From positions 618,999 through 658,132 of the forward strand of contig NW_003155237.1 in assembly GCF_000003605.2 (NCBI RefSeq): a stretch of 39,134 nucleotides of DNA, given 5' to 3'. The notes beneath the pieces were generated by a model that saw only the letters and a list, made by a program, of their open reading frames with translations, ran no database searches and was not told the DNA's origin. Source of the stretch: Saccoglossus kowalevskii. Lineage: Eukaryota; Hemichordata; Enteropneusta; Harrimaniidae. Within the stretch, counting starts at the first letter, position 1. Every line of letters starts with the position of its first letter. Made by a program: the position numbers and the translations under genes. Positions 10,001 to 25,000 of the stretch are shown here, piece after piece.

Positions 10001-13000
10001 TCGTGCTTACCTCTTCAAGTTTTTGAATTTTTTTTTCCTGCTCCTTTGATTTTTCCTCTTCTTTTTTGAGATCTTCAAGTTGTTTATTCAAACTTTCAAG
10101 ACTCTCTACATTCTTCTGTTTTTCTTCTCTTAGTTCTGAAATTTTCTTGTTGCTAATTTCAAGTTCCGCCTTGGTCTGAAAAAGAATACAATTACACCGA
10201 TGTAAATGATGCTTCAAATATCTCAATATTTTTTGCTTACAAATCCACTAGCTCAATAAGCTTATTAGATCGTTCATGATCAAAAATGATTTCAACATTA
10301 ACCAAGCCTGCTTGCAAGTTCCAGAACAGAACAAGCTGATAAAGCATGCATATTTATAACACATATAAACAAAAATCTCCAAAGTGTAAATAATCAGAAA
10401 TGCAATTTACACAAAATGAGTTTTAAATTATGTACAAAATAGATAACTTATAAGCAAGGATATTTAAAGACAAAATAGCATAGAGTGCTAAAATACATAT
10501 GAGAAAATCAATAAGGTGAATATTTATGTTCGTTCTTGGTACACACGACTTTCAGGAATAAACACTGCCAAGACTTCTTGACATACCATGCCAGACATTT
10601 TCTTGTATGTCTGCCACATAAATAGAAACAAAGTGATGTGTACCTTAAAACATGTTGGATGTCTTACAAAATTAATTTTACGAGAAGCGAGGCAGCAAAA
10701 TGCACAGATTTAAAGCTGTGGATGCCCAGCCTCAAAAGTTTATACACTGGTGCAAGAAGCAAAAACACACAAAAAAAAAAGATGCATTGGAATCGTGGTA
10801 CTTGATCTTACATCAAAATCAAATACCAGTTAAAGCAACATAGTAGTTGCACATGCACGTTCAAATAGTGTGAACACAGTGTTTTACACGTTATAAAAGT
10901 TATGTCGGGTCAGGTTCAATTTCCAGATTTAAGGTAGATAGACACATTCGTGACCTAATTTGTAACTTCACCGTTTTGCGTCTTTTAATATCCAGAACCC
11001 AAATCCTATATGACAACCTAATGCAATCTTATTGTTATATCGTATTTGCTTATCAGAATCGCATCGCCAGTTGCAGCTCAACAAACCAAGCCTTGAGTAT
11101 GTCATTAAAACATGACCTGGACACGCCTCTGTCATTTATGTAAGCGAATGTACGTACTACTAATGCTGCAAATAGGCTATACGCATGTTAAGAGTATAGA
11201 AGTAGTGCAGTTATCAAATCTTAACATGGTGATGAGTGGCAGTAGTTTAGTACCGGGTAGTGTTGAAAAAAACTAGACCAAATTAATTGATGACATGGTG
11301 ACTAAATTGAAACATTGTGGCAAGTAGGAAATAGGTAGTTGTAGCATCGCTCACCCAACAGCACAGTGCCATCACATAAGCCACATGGTACACTTGTATG
11401 CATTATATGCGATTTATAGCGCCACTGCATTCAGGAAAATGCCAGCAGGTATTAGTAGTGAAAAGGATGATGAAAATATATAGGTTATATAACAGCAATG
11501 CTTTGTTAAATTATCACTATGCTATGATTCACAAATTAACATGAAATACAGACATGCTAGCGCAACAACTAGCTGGGAACATGATCCTTATTATCCACTC
11601 ATCTACTCACTGTATTGAAATCGGCAGCGTCTACTTTGGATGCTGATTCATTTTTAATCTTTTCCAACTCAGACTTCAGCTGTTCGACATCTTTTTGCGC
11701 CGTCTCTAACTCTTCTGAAGATTTCTGTTTCTCTGCTTTAATTGCTTCTAATTCAGAAGGATCGACTTTCTGGTTACTTTCCTGTTTTACAGTCTCCAGT
11801 TCTGTTTTTAAATTGTCCAATGCTTTCACTGCTAATTCTAACTCTTCTGACTTCTTCTGGTTTTCGGAGTTAAGTTTTTCAATTTCTGTAGCATCAACTT
11901 TATTTTCATTTTCTTTCTTTGCCGAATCAAGCTGTGACTGAAGATCCACAATAGTTTTGTTGGAGTTTTCAATCTCAGTAGATTTAGTTTGCAGCTCTGA
12001 TTTTAATTTCTCCATTTCAGATGGGTCCACTTTCATCTCCGACTCCTTTCGTGTATTCTCCAAGTCCAGTCGAAGCTGCACAATTTCCTTGTTGGCATTC
12101 TCAAGTTCCTCAACTTCCTTTTGGTTTGACTCTTCAATTTCCCCTTTTAGTTGCTCCAAACTTCTGGTAACTGTGTCAAGTTCACCAGTTTTCACTTTCA
12201 TCTCCTCACGGAGCTGCTCAACTTCAACTTCAGAAACTCTATGCTCAAACTCTCTTTTCAAATTTTCAAGCTCATTTTTAATTTCCTCCACAGTTTGTTT
12301 CGCAGCTTCAAGTTCCTCCACAACAGTCTGTTTTTCGGATTTCACCTGTGCATATTCAGAGGCATCAACTCTGTCCTCAGATTTCTTTTTTTCTTCCTCT
12401 AGCTTTGCTCTAAGATTTTCACCATCTTTCTTAACCTCATCTAACTCAGCAGATAACTTGTCCTTCTCTGCACGGATTTTCTCAATTTCATCAGAAGATT
12501 CCATGCTTTGCTTCAACTCCTCCAGATTTGATTTTACTGCTGTCAGTTCTTGTACTTTATTCTCAAGATCCAATTTCACCTGCTCAAGTTCTGAGCTCCT
12601 CTCATTTCGCTCGGTTGCTAACTCTAACTTCAACTGCTCCACATTACTCTTAGAATTATCCAAATCTTTTGTTTTTGTTTCACAGTCAGATTTTAGCTGC
12701 CCTATTTCATTGTCTTTCTGTGACAAATCTTTTTTAGACTTATCCAATTCGTTTTTTAATTGTTCATTAGTTTGATTCACAGATGCGATTTCATCACACT
12801 TTTTGTTTATTTCCTCTTTAAGCTGTGCTGTTTCAGTATTTTTCTCTCCATCAGCAGTCTTTAATGCCTCTAATTCAACCTTCAGCTGCTCTATGGTTTG
12901 GTTAGCAGCAGTCAGTTCTCCAGTGCCTGCTTCAGACTGCGCCCTCAGATCAGCAATGTCCTTATTAGCGGCTTCAATCTGTTGCTGTAGGCTCTCTTTC

Positions 13001-16000
13001 TCTCCATCAGCTTCATCACTTGCACTCTCTTTTGTCTCAAGATTCTGAATTTTCTCTTGAGCACTAGACAAGTCATCTACAGCTTTTTGTTTGTCTGCAG
13101 AAACTTTTTTTAATTCAAACTCTCTAGTTTGTAGCTGTTCTTGTAACTACACAGAAGCAAAGAAGACAGTGATAGAAAACAGAAAAAAAAAAAAAAAAAA
13201 CACAACACAAACAAATTAAAATCGCAATTTGTTAACCAAAGGGTGACATCAATAATATAGACACTTGTTGATTCAGGAAATATTTTCTGCTCAAGATGAA
13301 ATCTGATATACTGTAAAATCTGTATTGGAAGCCGTGGCTTCTATTGAAATGGTACAATACTGAATGTATGTGGCTTCTATAAGAGCATCTACACGTATTA
13401 GAAATGGTGAATTTTTGGGTCTCTATTGTTCAAAAAGAATGTGTGCGGCTTCCAATACAGATTTTACAGAAGTACTCCTTCTGGCAAACTTTTGCAAAAA
13501 CAAAACATGTCCATCTACTCTCAACAAACAGACAGGGATCAATTAAATATGAGAAATATTCCAATCTAAAGCGGTTGAATAAAGTTCTTACCTCTTCAAC
13601 AGATTTCTGAAGCTTTTGAATTTCTTGCTGCCATTTTTTTTCTTCTGATTCAACGCTGCCTTGTAATTCAACCAGTATTGTTTCCTATCATAAGACAGTT
13701 AAATATTTAGTTACAGCACACCAGAACATTTACGCACATTTTGTAGATAGCTACAGCAGATCTTTGTATCTGAGCACCATATAAGTAAATTCATGTTTCA
13801 AGATTAAATTAATACATTCCACTAATCAGCTTAATCTAACTAATCCATGTACAGCTGTGAACAGTTAAAATACTGTATTAGTTCTATTAGAAGTACATCT
13901 ACACTTAAAGGGGAAACTTCCAATCCCAGGGATTGCACCAAAGAATCTTGGGACACTATTGTTTATGTTGTTTAAAAAGTTAATCTATCTTTTGTTATCC
14001 ATTGTCATTTTAATCCAAAAAGTAAATTCGTTGTAAGATTAGGCTTAACTAGAAGTGCCCCTTTAAGCACACATACCATAATTGTTCCATAAAGTGTTTC
14101 TCCAATAAAAGTGAAAAATTGCATTTATTGTTTACTTTACTATGAAAATAAGATTATTTACACAAGCACAAGTGCTACTAATAGTGCAAATACTAACTAA
14201 AGAGGAAGTAATACACAAACAATACATACAGTGCTTGCCATTGCTGCTTGATATTCCTGAAACTGTGTAGAAATTTTCTGTTTCTCTTCTACTGCTTCTG
14301 AAAGTTTTGCTGATAAATCTTCAATCTGTTGAGAAGATAGAATAGAAACATCACAAACATTTGATAAACTAGTAAATAGACTGTACAAGTTGCAGTAGAA
14401 CATAATTGTCAACTCCTAAATCGGATTCACTCAACACAAAACAATCTTGTAGAATTTGGAAACTATTCGGAATCCAAGATAAAATTTCCTTTGTGTATAT
14501 GGACCCTAGTACTGCCTACATTTTATTTTAGCCTATCGAGTTAATGTATTTTAGTCATATGACTATGTATGATGTATTGTATTTCTACTGAGTTGCTAGA
14601 CTTGACAGCAGGAAGACTACAGGTGGAATTAGACCAGTGGCAGTGACCAGAAAAAATCTGAGTCAACTACCCCGAGCAAAAGTGATGTACACGGCCGGGT
14701 TGAGCTCGATGAAAGACAGTCGTGTTTTCAGTCACTAAAAATGTCTTTACAAAAGCAATGAAATCAACACATCATTGAAGACCTCACTTCACTGAAATAC
14801 TTCACATTTAATACTTTCACATTCGTTGGACGGGTTTTTGAAGAAAAGAAAAACCTTCTGAAACAAAAATTATTATTTGTGTACACAAGAACTGAAGACT
14901 TACTTGTGACTTAGAAGCTTGTTGACTTAGAAGCCCAAGTGCTTCTTTTTCAAATGTTGTTAACCACTCTGAATGAGACTAAAACAGAAAGAATTTTATT
15001 ATACTTTAAGTTACAAAAAAACCTCATTATAATACCGACATACATTCTACAACTGTACAGAGAAAAGAAATATTATTGAAATCAGCATAATTCCATTGAC
15101 AAATCTAAAACTATGCACATAAAAGTATTGTAAATACTGTACTTGACAGACTAAGTAGTGCTCAAAGACGTCGCCACACAAAATCCTGGTATTTAGGAGC
15201 ACAATTAAAAAAACAAAAATAAACATGGCTGCTAGAATATTTATTCGCCACAATTTTTTAATATACTCTTTAGGTTCACCTGCAAGATATTTTCAACTTT
15301 TACTTTATCAATTGGTTTTATTAACGAATGTAGACCCTGTTTGTAAATGGAATATTTGTAAGTGTGAGGAATAACCAATGTTAACGTCCGACGACAAGAT
15401 TTCACAATTACTCAGTCAATTTTGGGATGTTTCAGACGAGTGACCGATTCTACGTACTAAACGTATTAACTTGAAACACATAGTACAAAAGTAGAGATTG
15501 GGTTATTCATTGAAATGAGTGCTAAGTCAGTAGAGTATGGTATTTTCAAATTATACAAAACTATTTGCATTACAAACATTTCTACTATGATGATACAATT
15601 CCTTGTAGAACCTTTCCAAAATGAGTTACTGTAATATTTAATTCAAGTGTACTTACTAAGGAAGCATCAATACTGATATCTGGGAATATCCTTTGTAGTG
15701 CATCTTTTCCTATCGACTGTTCTTCACAGATACGGGCAGTCAGTTTCTCCTAAATTAACAAATAAATCACTAAAGTTATTACAACTGTTACAATACGTAA
15801 CAAAATTATAGTAATGAAATCAAGTGATGGCTGGCAAGGCCAGACATTTTGCCCCGATACACACCTTTTTACTTCACATTGAAAAACAATGCTAAAATAT
15901 AATTATACATAACAAATGCCTGCCTGCTAAAATATCAAATGCCCTAAATCTAAGCACTGTAGAATACTTTATTTTCGCTTTGAATTAATTTCTACTATTT

Positions 16001-19000
16001 TCACTGAAAGAATGATTCAGTGAAAATAAAATCCAGCAAATATACTATTGTTCCTATATTTCACATTCAATTCATCAAAAATCACCGAAAATGAATTTCA
16101 TACAAAACACTCCAAAAGTCTAATCAGCGAAAAATTAATTCCAGCTAAAATAAAGTATTTTACAGTAATTTAGAGAAATAGATAGTTAGATACTTCAGAT
16201 GAACTGAATTTATGTGATACTGATATGTTTCAAACATATTCAAATAAACGCATCCCATGCCATAAACCCATAGACGAGTGATATGATTTGGGAATTATGA
16301 AATAATAATTATGATTAAATGTAATCTAATACTCTATTTTCGCTGAAAAATGTTTTTTGGGTGTTTTGCTTGGAAATTATTTTCACTGATTTTTGATGAG
16401 ATTAATGTGAAATATAGGGAAAAAAAAGTATATTCGCTGGATTTTATTTTCACGGAATCACCCCTTCAGCGAAAATAAATTCTAAGCGAAAATATTTTAC
16501 AGTATCCTGTTATGGTGGTTTTCATTCATGTGACGCCTTCAGCAAATTAGTTCAGAGACTTTTTAGTTTGAATTTCTATTCATTATAAATATCCAATAAT
16601 TTCAAAGCAAGATTAACATTTATTTACAGAAACAAACAACATAGCTATTCATTTGCATGATTCAAACATCGAAATGAAAACCGAGTTGTACTTAATGACG
16701 TGAAGACGTGTATTGGAAATTTAGCATTAAGCGATTTATTTCTACATTCTTCAAGAATAGAACACTGAATGAATGTTAATGCTTTGATTAAAAGTCAAAC
16801 TGTTTATAAACAAATTATATAGAAGTTATTTATGTACCACGTATATGTGTAGGATGGAGATACCCAAGTAACAATGTGGCCATGTCACGCATCCTGATAT
16901 ATTGTCTATATACCATACAGTATTAAATGATACACTATATAGTATCTACTTTCAGTCATTATTTCATTTTTCTAGTATGTTGAATTAAATGAGAAATGAA
17001 CTGTACATGTTTAGATGAGCTGTTTTATTTAATTTTATTATTTCTCATATATTATTGAAATCACAATGCATGTATGCGTGTAGTTACTGGGAGGCAATAA
17101 ATAACACAGATAAGGATTTTACCCAGGGTAAATGAAATGAATGGGAATTAAAATAAAAACATGCACGAGAGTTATCACTACCTAAAACACTGGGAGGAGG
17201 AGGAGGAGGAGGAGGAGGAGGAGGAGGAGGAGGAGGGGGGGGGTCTGAACCACTGTACAAGGCTTTATAAAATTACTGTATAGATGTATGCTGTTTTTAG
17301 AATCCACCAAATTTGGATAACAATAATTGGCACTATATCAGTGACACTCTAAGCAGATGAAAAAATGAGATGATCGCATGCCATAACTGTATGATGGCTA
17401 CATTAGTCCATCTCACCTCAGTGCTTTTAACGGCTTTGGCTACACTTTGGTTAGTGGACTTTTCTGCTGCTGCAACAGCATCCATGGCTTTCCAATTTTT
17501 TTCACGTAAATCCTGACAAGTGGACAGAAGGGTATAAGTCCTAATATTATATTAGAGAGAAGTGTGCATTCCAGCAGAGCTGAATCACTGACGAAATCAA
17601 AATTCATTTTTCACTTCAGTGTAATCTACCAGTTGAAATTAAATTGTTTCTCTAATTTGATTGCAATTCAGTTTCATGCTCTGTCAGAAATCACGTTAAG
17701 AAATTTATTCCAAGACAGAAAGAGGGTGAAGTGAGAAACATCTAGAAATTCATCAGAAGTGTATCGTGCAAGATTTTAACTCTACATACGCTATCATTAT
17801 TAGAAATCGTTCAACAATGATAATACATTCATGTAGAAAAAAAATAAAAAAAGTGGAGTGCCATGCATTAGCCATTTAAGTGCGTGCAGCATTTTACACG
17901 ACAAGCAATCATTATTGCAGCAACAATACTTTGATAACAATGCAAATTTATTTTGAAAAGTGTAATTCACCAATTTTACAGAATATAGCAAAGCAGAAAC
18001 AGCACACTTAATAACTTGACTTAATATGAACTGCCACCAAACAAACACTAATAAGTGACAACAAAATTTCAAATTGCATTTTACACAGAGCAAAACTTGG
18101 ATCATCTACTTACATTATTTTTCTTCTTTTGAAGTTCAAGAAGTTCACTAATTTTTCCGGTCTCCTCTTTTGCACTAACCAGCTCACCTTGCAGCTGCTC
18201 TATTGTTTTAATTTTTTCTCCCAAACTGAAGAAAATTAACATGAATGAACATGAGCAATGGGTACATTTACTCCAAACATAGATGGTCAAAGGACATACA
18301 ATTATTTCTTCCACATGATGCATTTTTTTATAATTTCTTTGTTGACACGTTTTTCAGATCAAAATTTTATATGAAAATATTGCACAGGTTTATTTTGTGA
18401 CAAACATTGACTTTCTGTTCCCATTAATTGTGTTGCTAATTCTATAAAAACAACTGTTTCCCCCTTTATTTTGTTGAAATCATTGCACAAAATCCGACTC
18501 GTAGTGTTGTCAGCAATGTTGGTCACATGTAAAAACCTCCCAGGTCAAAGAATAACTTTCAACTATTCTAAGGTCATACAGATGCCTCCTTCTGGAGGCA
18601 AAAGTTGCCAAAATGACTCATTAATTCCTCCCTTCAAGACATCTCGGGCATGTTGAAAAACAGACAATTGCAAGATTACTTGGCAGTGATCTCTGTTTCC
18701 CAAACTGATTATTTTTAATATACATTTTTTGTGCCAGGCAACAGTTTCAATCATTGAATGTCACTGTTGTCTGTTCTGACTTAACTAAGGTTTCTTCAAA
18801 GTCGCACTTGTTAGTGAGTGAATCTCGAACATTGGATTTAGCCTTCCCACTGAGTCTGTGACACACACACACACCCAAAGTAGGGGTTGCTCCTTTTTTG
18901 GTGTTCACCTTCAGGTTAGATAGGATTTGTATTTGGAACAACCAATCTTTAATCAGATGCAACAATTTTAATTTAACACAACTTAAACTATATTGAATGA

Positions 19001-22000
19001 ATGAATGAATAATCCAGTATTTTTAGACTTTCAATTTGTTGTGTGCGAAAATTTTAATTTCCACTCTCTACAACCCAAATTTGTGGTTTTAAAATAATTT
19101 TCAAAGATGCAACATCATGTTAAAATCTGAATAATAATTTTCATGATAGCATATCAATTTCAAAAGGTACTCACATGTTTTCATGTTCTTCCAGTGCAAT
19201 TGAATTTTTACTAGATTCTGTTTCATTTATGTCTCCATTAGGAGCACCTTCTGGCACTGATGGGGCTTCCTCTCCCTCTGCAGCCACTCTTTCCACTTTT
19301 GTTTTTAATTGCAATACTAAGGATTCTTTTTCTTCTTTCAAACTCTGAAAAATATTGTTTCAATTTGTTATTTTCTACAGATTTATTAATAGCAGTTATA
19401 TAGATTGCATAATTCATACAGCATCGTTTGGAAAATTATAACAATTAACATTCATTTATTTGATTTGATTTGAAAGAAACAGCACAAGAACAAAAGAAAG
19501 AAACAATTCTATGCCAATTAAAATACTTTCCCATTCACTGACCAGTTCAATTGTTGCATGCTGGGAATTCCCTAAAAATCACACTAGAACATTTTCAATA
19601 AAAAAAAATCAAATTTACAGTCAATACCAGACTGTTAGTGCATGCATCAGGAGTTGATGCTATGTGATTTTGTGGAGGTCTTGGAGACCTCAGAGGACAC
19701 AGATTCTAGGCACTAACATTTTATTAACATATCAATATGATATGACATGTACTATCTGAACTCACCTTTAATTCTGTCTTTAAGTCTTCTTGTTCACTTT
19801 GACTGGATTGTAATAATTGCAATTTTTCTTGTGTATTGTTGGACTCAATACTGATAGATTTTAATGCCGCATTTAAATTCTCAATCTCTTTTGAAAATGT
19901 GGAATTTTTAGATTCAGATTTACGTAGTTCCTCGCTGACTTCACTAAGCCTTTTAGACAACATGCTCTCACTGTCTTTCTGTGAAGGAAATTTTAAAAGA
20001 ATGCAACATCAGTAAACAAACTCAGTATCCATAATAACAGGGCGAAATTGAACTCTATAAAACACAACTGATTTCAAAGTACATCAATAGTCAGGAATTA
20101 TCTGGATATTTTGAATGATGCGAAGACAAACAAATGGAACATACAAGGCAATTGCCTCAATTGGATGCCTCAGTGATTTTCAAGCACAATCATTACAATA
20201 TACACATAGGTGTGTTTATTCACATGGCTGTTGTGGTGTTAAAGGTCTTCTGTGCATATACCATCATTTGCCTTTAATTAAAATCTGATGTTAATGTCCT
20301 CTGATGTCTTGATCCTTTACAATAAACTAAGGTGCCTTGATCTATTACAATAACCTAGGGTGCCTTGATCCAGGCACAAGTACACAGGGTGTTATGATTC
20401 GTGCAAGCCAGTACTTACTTGGCTTGACTCCAATCTTTTTATCTGTTGTTCATAGCCAGCAATCTTTTGTTCTAAATCTCTCTGTAGGTCATCACCTTTA
20501 CGTAACTGGGTTTCATTACCCATCAAATTTTCTTTTAAGCGCTGATTTTCCTGTTGTAATTTACCAACTTCAGATGCCACAGCACTTTCCCTTCTGTGGA
20601 AAAAACATTCATTATTACATAATATAAGACGATATATGAATGCACAAAATTTTAGGATTTCATCTTATCTATGAAGAGATACATTTATATTTCCGTTACT
20701 TGAAGAGCAATGGTGCAGAGTTTGTATGCGAAATAGCTCGTTGCAGGAAGTTAGCACACATGATCACAAAGTCTCCCAGAAAATAAAAGTGATGTAACCA
20801 AACAGAAACAAGATTAAATGTGGATACTGTAAAATACTTTATTTTCGCTTGGAATTAATTTTCACTATTTTCGCTGAAGGAATGATTCAGTGAAAATAAA
20901 ATCCAGGGAATATACTTTTTTTTTCTATATTTTACATTCAACTAGTCATAAACCAGTGAAAATAAATTCCATACAAAACACCCCAGACGTATTTTCAGTG
21001 AAAATTAATAAAGTATTTTACAGTAATATGTGCCAACGATTATTTAAACCCACAAACATTATTTTGCTGTGGCTTCGATTTATTGTTAATCTTGAGGAAG
21101 TTTAAAGCTAGAACAAATCCCTTGCTATATTATTCAAATGCCAAAACAGATAAACTAGTTTTTGTTTGCCTGTTGTAATTAACTGTTTTAATGAACTTAA
21201 TCTCACTATGCTTAGTGATATAATATATTAAATTTACTATTACTACATTATAGGCAACGACATGCAATAAAAGATACCTATTTAGAAATGATAACATTCA
21301 CTTACTGCTTGGATGCCTGAGCAACTTCAGATCTTAAACGTTTGTTTTCCTCTGTCAGCTTTCTAATGTTTTCCATCTGGCTCTCATCTAACATACTTTG
21401 CATCTGCTTCAGTTTATTCTGCATAGCTTGAGTTTCAGACATGTGCATTTCGTGAGTCTAAAAAGGAACAAAAACAACAACATAATTTATATCTTTTTTC
21501 ACAATACAAGAATCAATTAAATTGCAGCAGCACCCCCCCTCCCCCAAGGTAGTTTTACAAAGCTTGGCCACAGAAATGCCATACTAGTCTTAAACAAATA
21601 TATTGTAAATGTTAAATGTATACCTGTTGCATACGAGCTTGCATTGCTTGAATGTCTCTGGATTGGGAACTGATTTTTTCTCTGTACTTGGTCTCTTGTT
21701 GAGTGAATCTTGACTTGTCCAATGTGATTTCATGACGAAGATCCTTTACTTTCGATGCTGAAACCTGGGCACGCTGCATTTCTGAATACGAACATAAGGA
21801 AATGACAATATTGAATTATTTAACCAGAATCAAAATACCAATGATAAGTAGGCTACATCAGTAGCTAAACTCAAGTAAACTAACAGTAACTATTCAAAAC
21901 TAACAATAACTATTCAACTAACAATAACTATTCAACTAACAATAACTATTCAACTAACAATAACTATTCAACTAACAATAACAATTTAAGTGAACCAACC

Positions 22001-25000
22001 ATCTTGCAAAGCTTGTTCCTTTTCTTGCAGTTGTTTCTTCATAGCCGCAACTGGGTCTGTTTTCTGAGATGCCTGGAGATAAAATCATTAGTTTTATGAT
22101 TGTCAAATGAATACAAATGTATTAGTTTTCAATTAAGGAAGTGTGGGGAAAATATGGTGTTTGTTTGAACGGTTAGTAAGGAAATGGGAATCAAGTAGAA
22201 ACAATAAAAATATTTTTGCAACCAAATGTCTGTGAAAGGGCATTTAATTTAACAGTCTGATGAAAGATATGTACTCACTGGTGTCCATTCTCCAGCATGA
22301 CCAGCTCCTCCACTTTGCTTATTCAGCAATATATCAATCAACTGTTGGATCTCAGAATCGGTCAGTGTTGCATTCTTTACAGAAGATGCCAAACGACCTC
22401 CAGTATTTTCATCTAAATCAAATGATAAAACAGTAATAAGCATACAATTTCTAGTTTAGACACAATAACCTTTGGATGCAGTTCCACTGCAAATAACAGA
22501 AGTCACTTCTTAAGGTAGCAACAGGGGTAAACGTGTTAAAAATTACTCCGTGATTCAGACATTCTCTATAAGCGACTAAGCAAGCTACTAGAAACCTATA
22601 TATCATCTGAAAGCTTAGATATAGGTGAATAAAGTAGTGCATATGCTGTACCAATGTTTGAATTACAGAACAATTTTTAAGTTTTACACATGTTGCTACA
22701 ATATTGGATCAAAATGATTTGAGGTAGCACTTTTACACAACTTTTCTTATAGTTAACTATACTTCACTGCTGAATGTGCAGTATACTTTGCCTGCTTTTT
22801 TCCTTATAGGAGGAAAATAAATTGAAAACAAGTCTCCCTTAAATCCAGTACTAAGAAATAAACTTCTCACCAAAGCTAACAGTGCAACAAAAGCAACCAA
22901 GAAACAGACAAATTGTTATCAAGTTAATTAGCATGAGAGTTTACAGAATGCAAAAAGGAAACTTTTATAATGAAATGCAAACCTCCTTAATCCAGACTAC
23001 ACGGTTTATATTGCCTATTATACACATACAGAAAACTGTTCAAACTATCCACAGCCAGTTTTTAAAGTAACACAGCTTACATAGTTTAAAACACGCTATT
23101 CTTGAAACCCTTACTAAAATTACAAGAGTAATTTCTAGGGGGTACATGTAAACACTGAGAAATGGGCTAAATGCTGGTTTTGATATGTGAAACTGTCAGA
23201 AAAACAAACACGTCTTTGTTACTAGATGTTACAAGATATTCTAAAAGTCTAAAGATTATCAACCGACCATGATAGTGTGTATACAAGTTATTTCCCTTCC
23301 AGTACCACCCAAGATACAATTTCCTTGATGGTAAAATTATTAAACCAAACAGTATTCTCACAATACATCTTAAAGTACATCTACGAGTCGCATAATATTT
23401 CTGAGATTATATTCAGTATGTGCTGAAGATTTTAGAATATGCAGGACAATGTTAATTTCTTCTACACCGGCAGTCAAAATAAACAATACATGCTGATGTG
23501 TACAACTTTTAACCCTAGCCACCCTACCCGTAGACACAAGCTAATGCTGTCCAACAACATTTGCTCACATACCTTGCAAATTAAATAACAATTACAAGAA
23601 TTTTTTTCTAGTGGGAGTCAGGATAGTGACAAGGTCAAACAGGGACATGGGGCTTTAACATTGAAACTTCTAACAATTCAAAATTTGACACAGACCATGG
23701 TCTGTGTCAAATTTTGAATTGTTAGAAGTTTCAATGTTAGTGAATCAAAGATCAAGAAATCTAACAATGTTTAAAGAACATGAAGTTGAGTGAAGTGCAA
23801 GTTCAGGGATTGCATTAACCTAATATTTTGACTCCAATTATTGAAGAGGGACCCAGTTTTTCAGGCAAGCTGGGGTTCAATCTCTAATAAAGTTATCCAG
23901 GGTCAAATTTCAATTTCTTAAAATTTTGTAAGTGGGAATCGTCTTGCCGAGACACTAGTGCAAACCCTTAAGTTTCCCTTCTAATAAAGCATGATTTTTT
24001 GCAACCTCATAATTGACTAGCACAATTCTTTATAGATTTATTAAGTCCTTGACTGTACCTAATATAGATAAATAATTCACTACTTTTATAGTACAACTTG
24101 CCTGTGACAAAATTTAAATAAAAAACAAAATTTCATGAGAGGTAAAAATGCAAATATTTTACTAGGGTTCTAGTCCTGATGAATGCTCAATTTTTGTTTA
24201 CAATACAAGTTACGAAAATAATCAATTTTTTCCTTGCGGATAAAATCCTTATCAAAACTGTTTTGATCTGTAGACAGATTGATCACCTTGTATTCCAACC
24301 CATATTTAGATTTGTTCATAATATGTCAACTACAGTTGCCGGGCATTACTTGGACTCTTGCTTCATTAAATATTTACATAAATATAGTCAATATAAATAC
24401 CAGTTTTCCATTAATTTGAATATGTGTAAATTTATAGCAAAATACGAAAAAGAAATTATTGTTTATGAAATTGAACACTTAAATACATCTATGACATGCT
24501 CAATCTACAACACCTGGTGCAGAATAGATAACTGGTAATTTAATTCAGTATTTCTATCAATAACACTGATGTAATGAATGGCTAAATTAAACTCAGGGTC
24601 TCCCCACTTCTATTCATATTCCGGGGCCTTGCCTTTTGAAAATGACTGGAGAGTGAAAAAAATCAATGTTTTCAAGTTTTTCTTATCTTCTCTTGGTGAA
24701 ATTTTGCATGACCTGAATCGTTCACCCTAAATTCAAATTCCATGAAAAACTAGCGCTTTAAAATTTCCAAATCTTCTGCAAACTGATTCAATTACAGAAA
24801 TATAATACATGCTTAAGATATTTAGCCAGCCTACTTATATACAGGCAAATTATTTATTAAATAATATATTAGACAATGTATCAACAATACTGTACAGAAC
24901 TATTTTGATTTGAAGATAAATAATTTGAAATGAAATAATTAATTTTTGGATGATCATTAAAGCCAATTTTATTGGCCTAAAATTAATATAATTAACACCA

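Noticed and set aside
11957-12775. 272-codon plus-strand open frame, Ser/Phe-rich
   Set aside because: It is the antisense shadow of the Glu/Lys-rich coiled-coil exon; the exon frame has splice sites and family similarity, this one has neither.
24179-24538. 119-codon plus-strand frame in RRBP1 intron 1
   Set aside because: No recognisable domain, AT-rich codons, no splice or promoter context.
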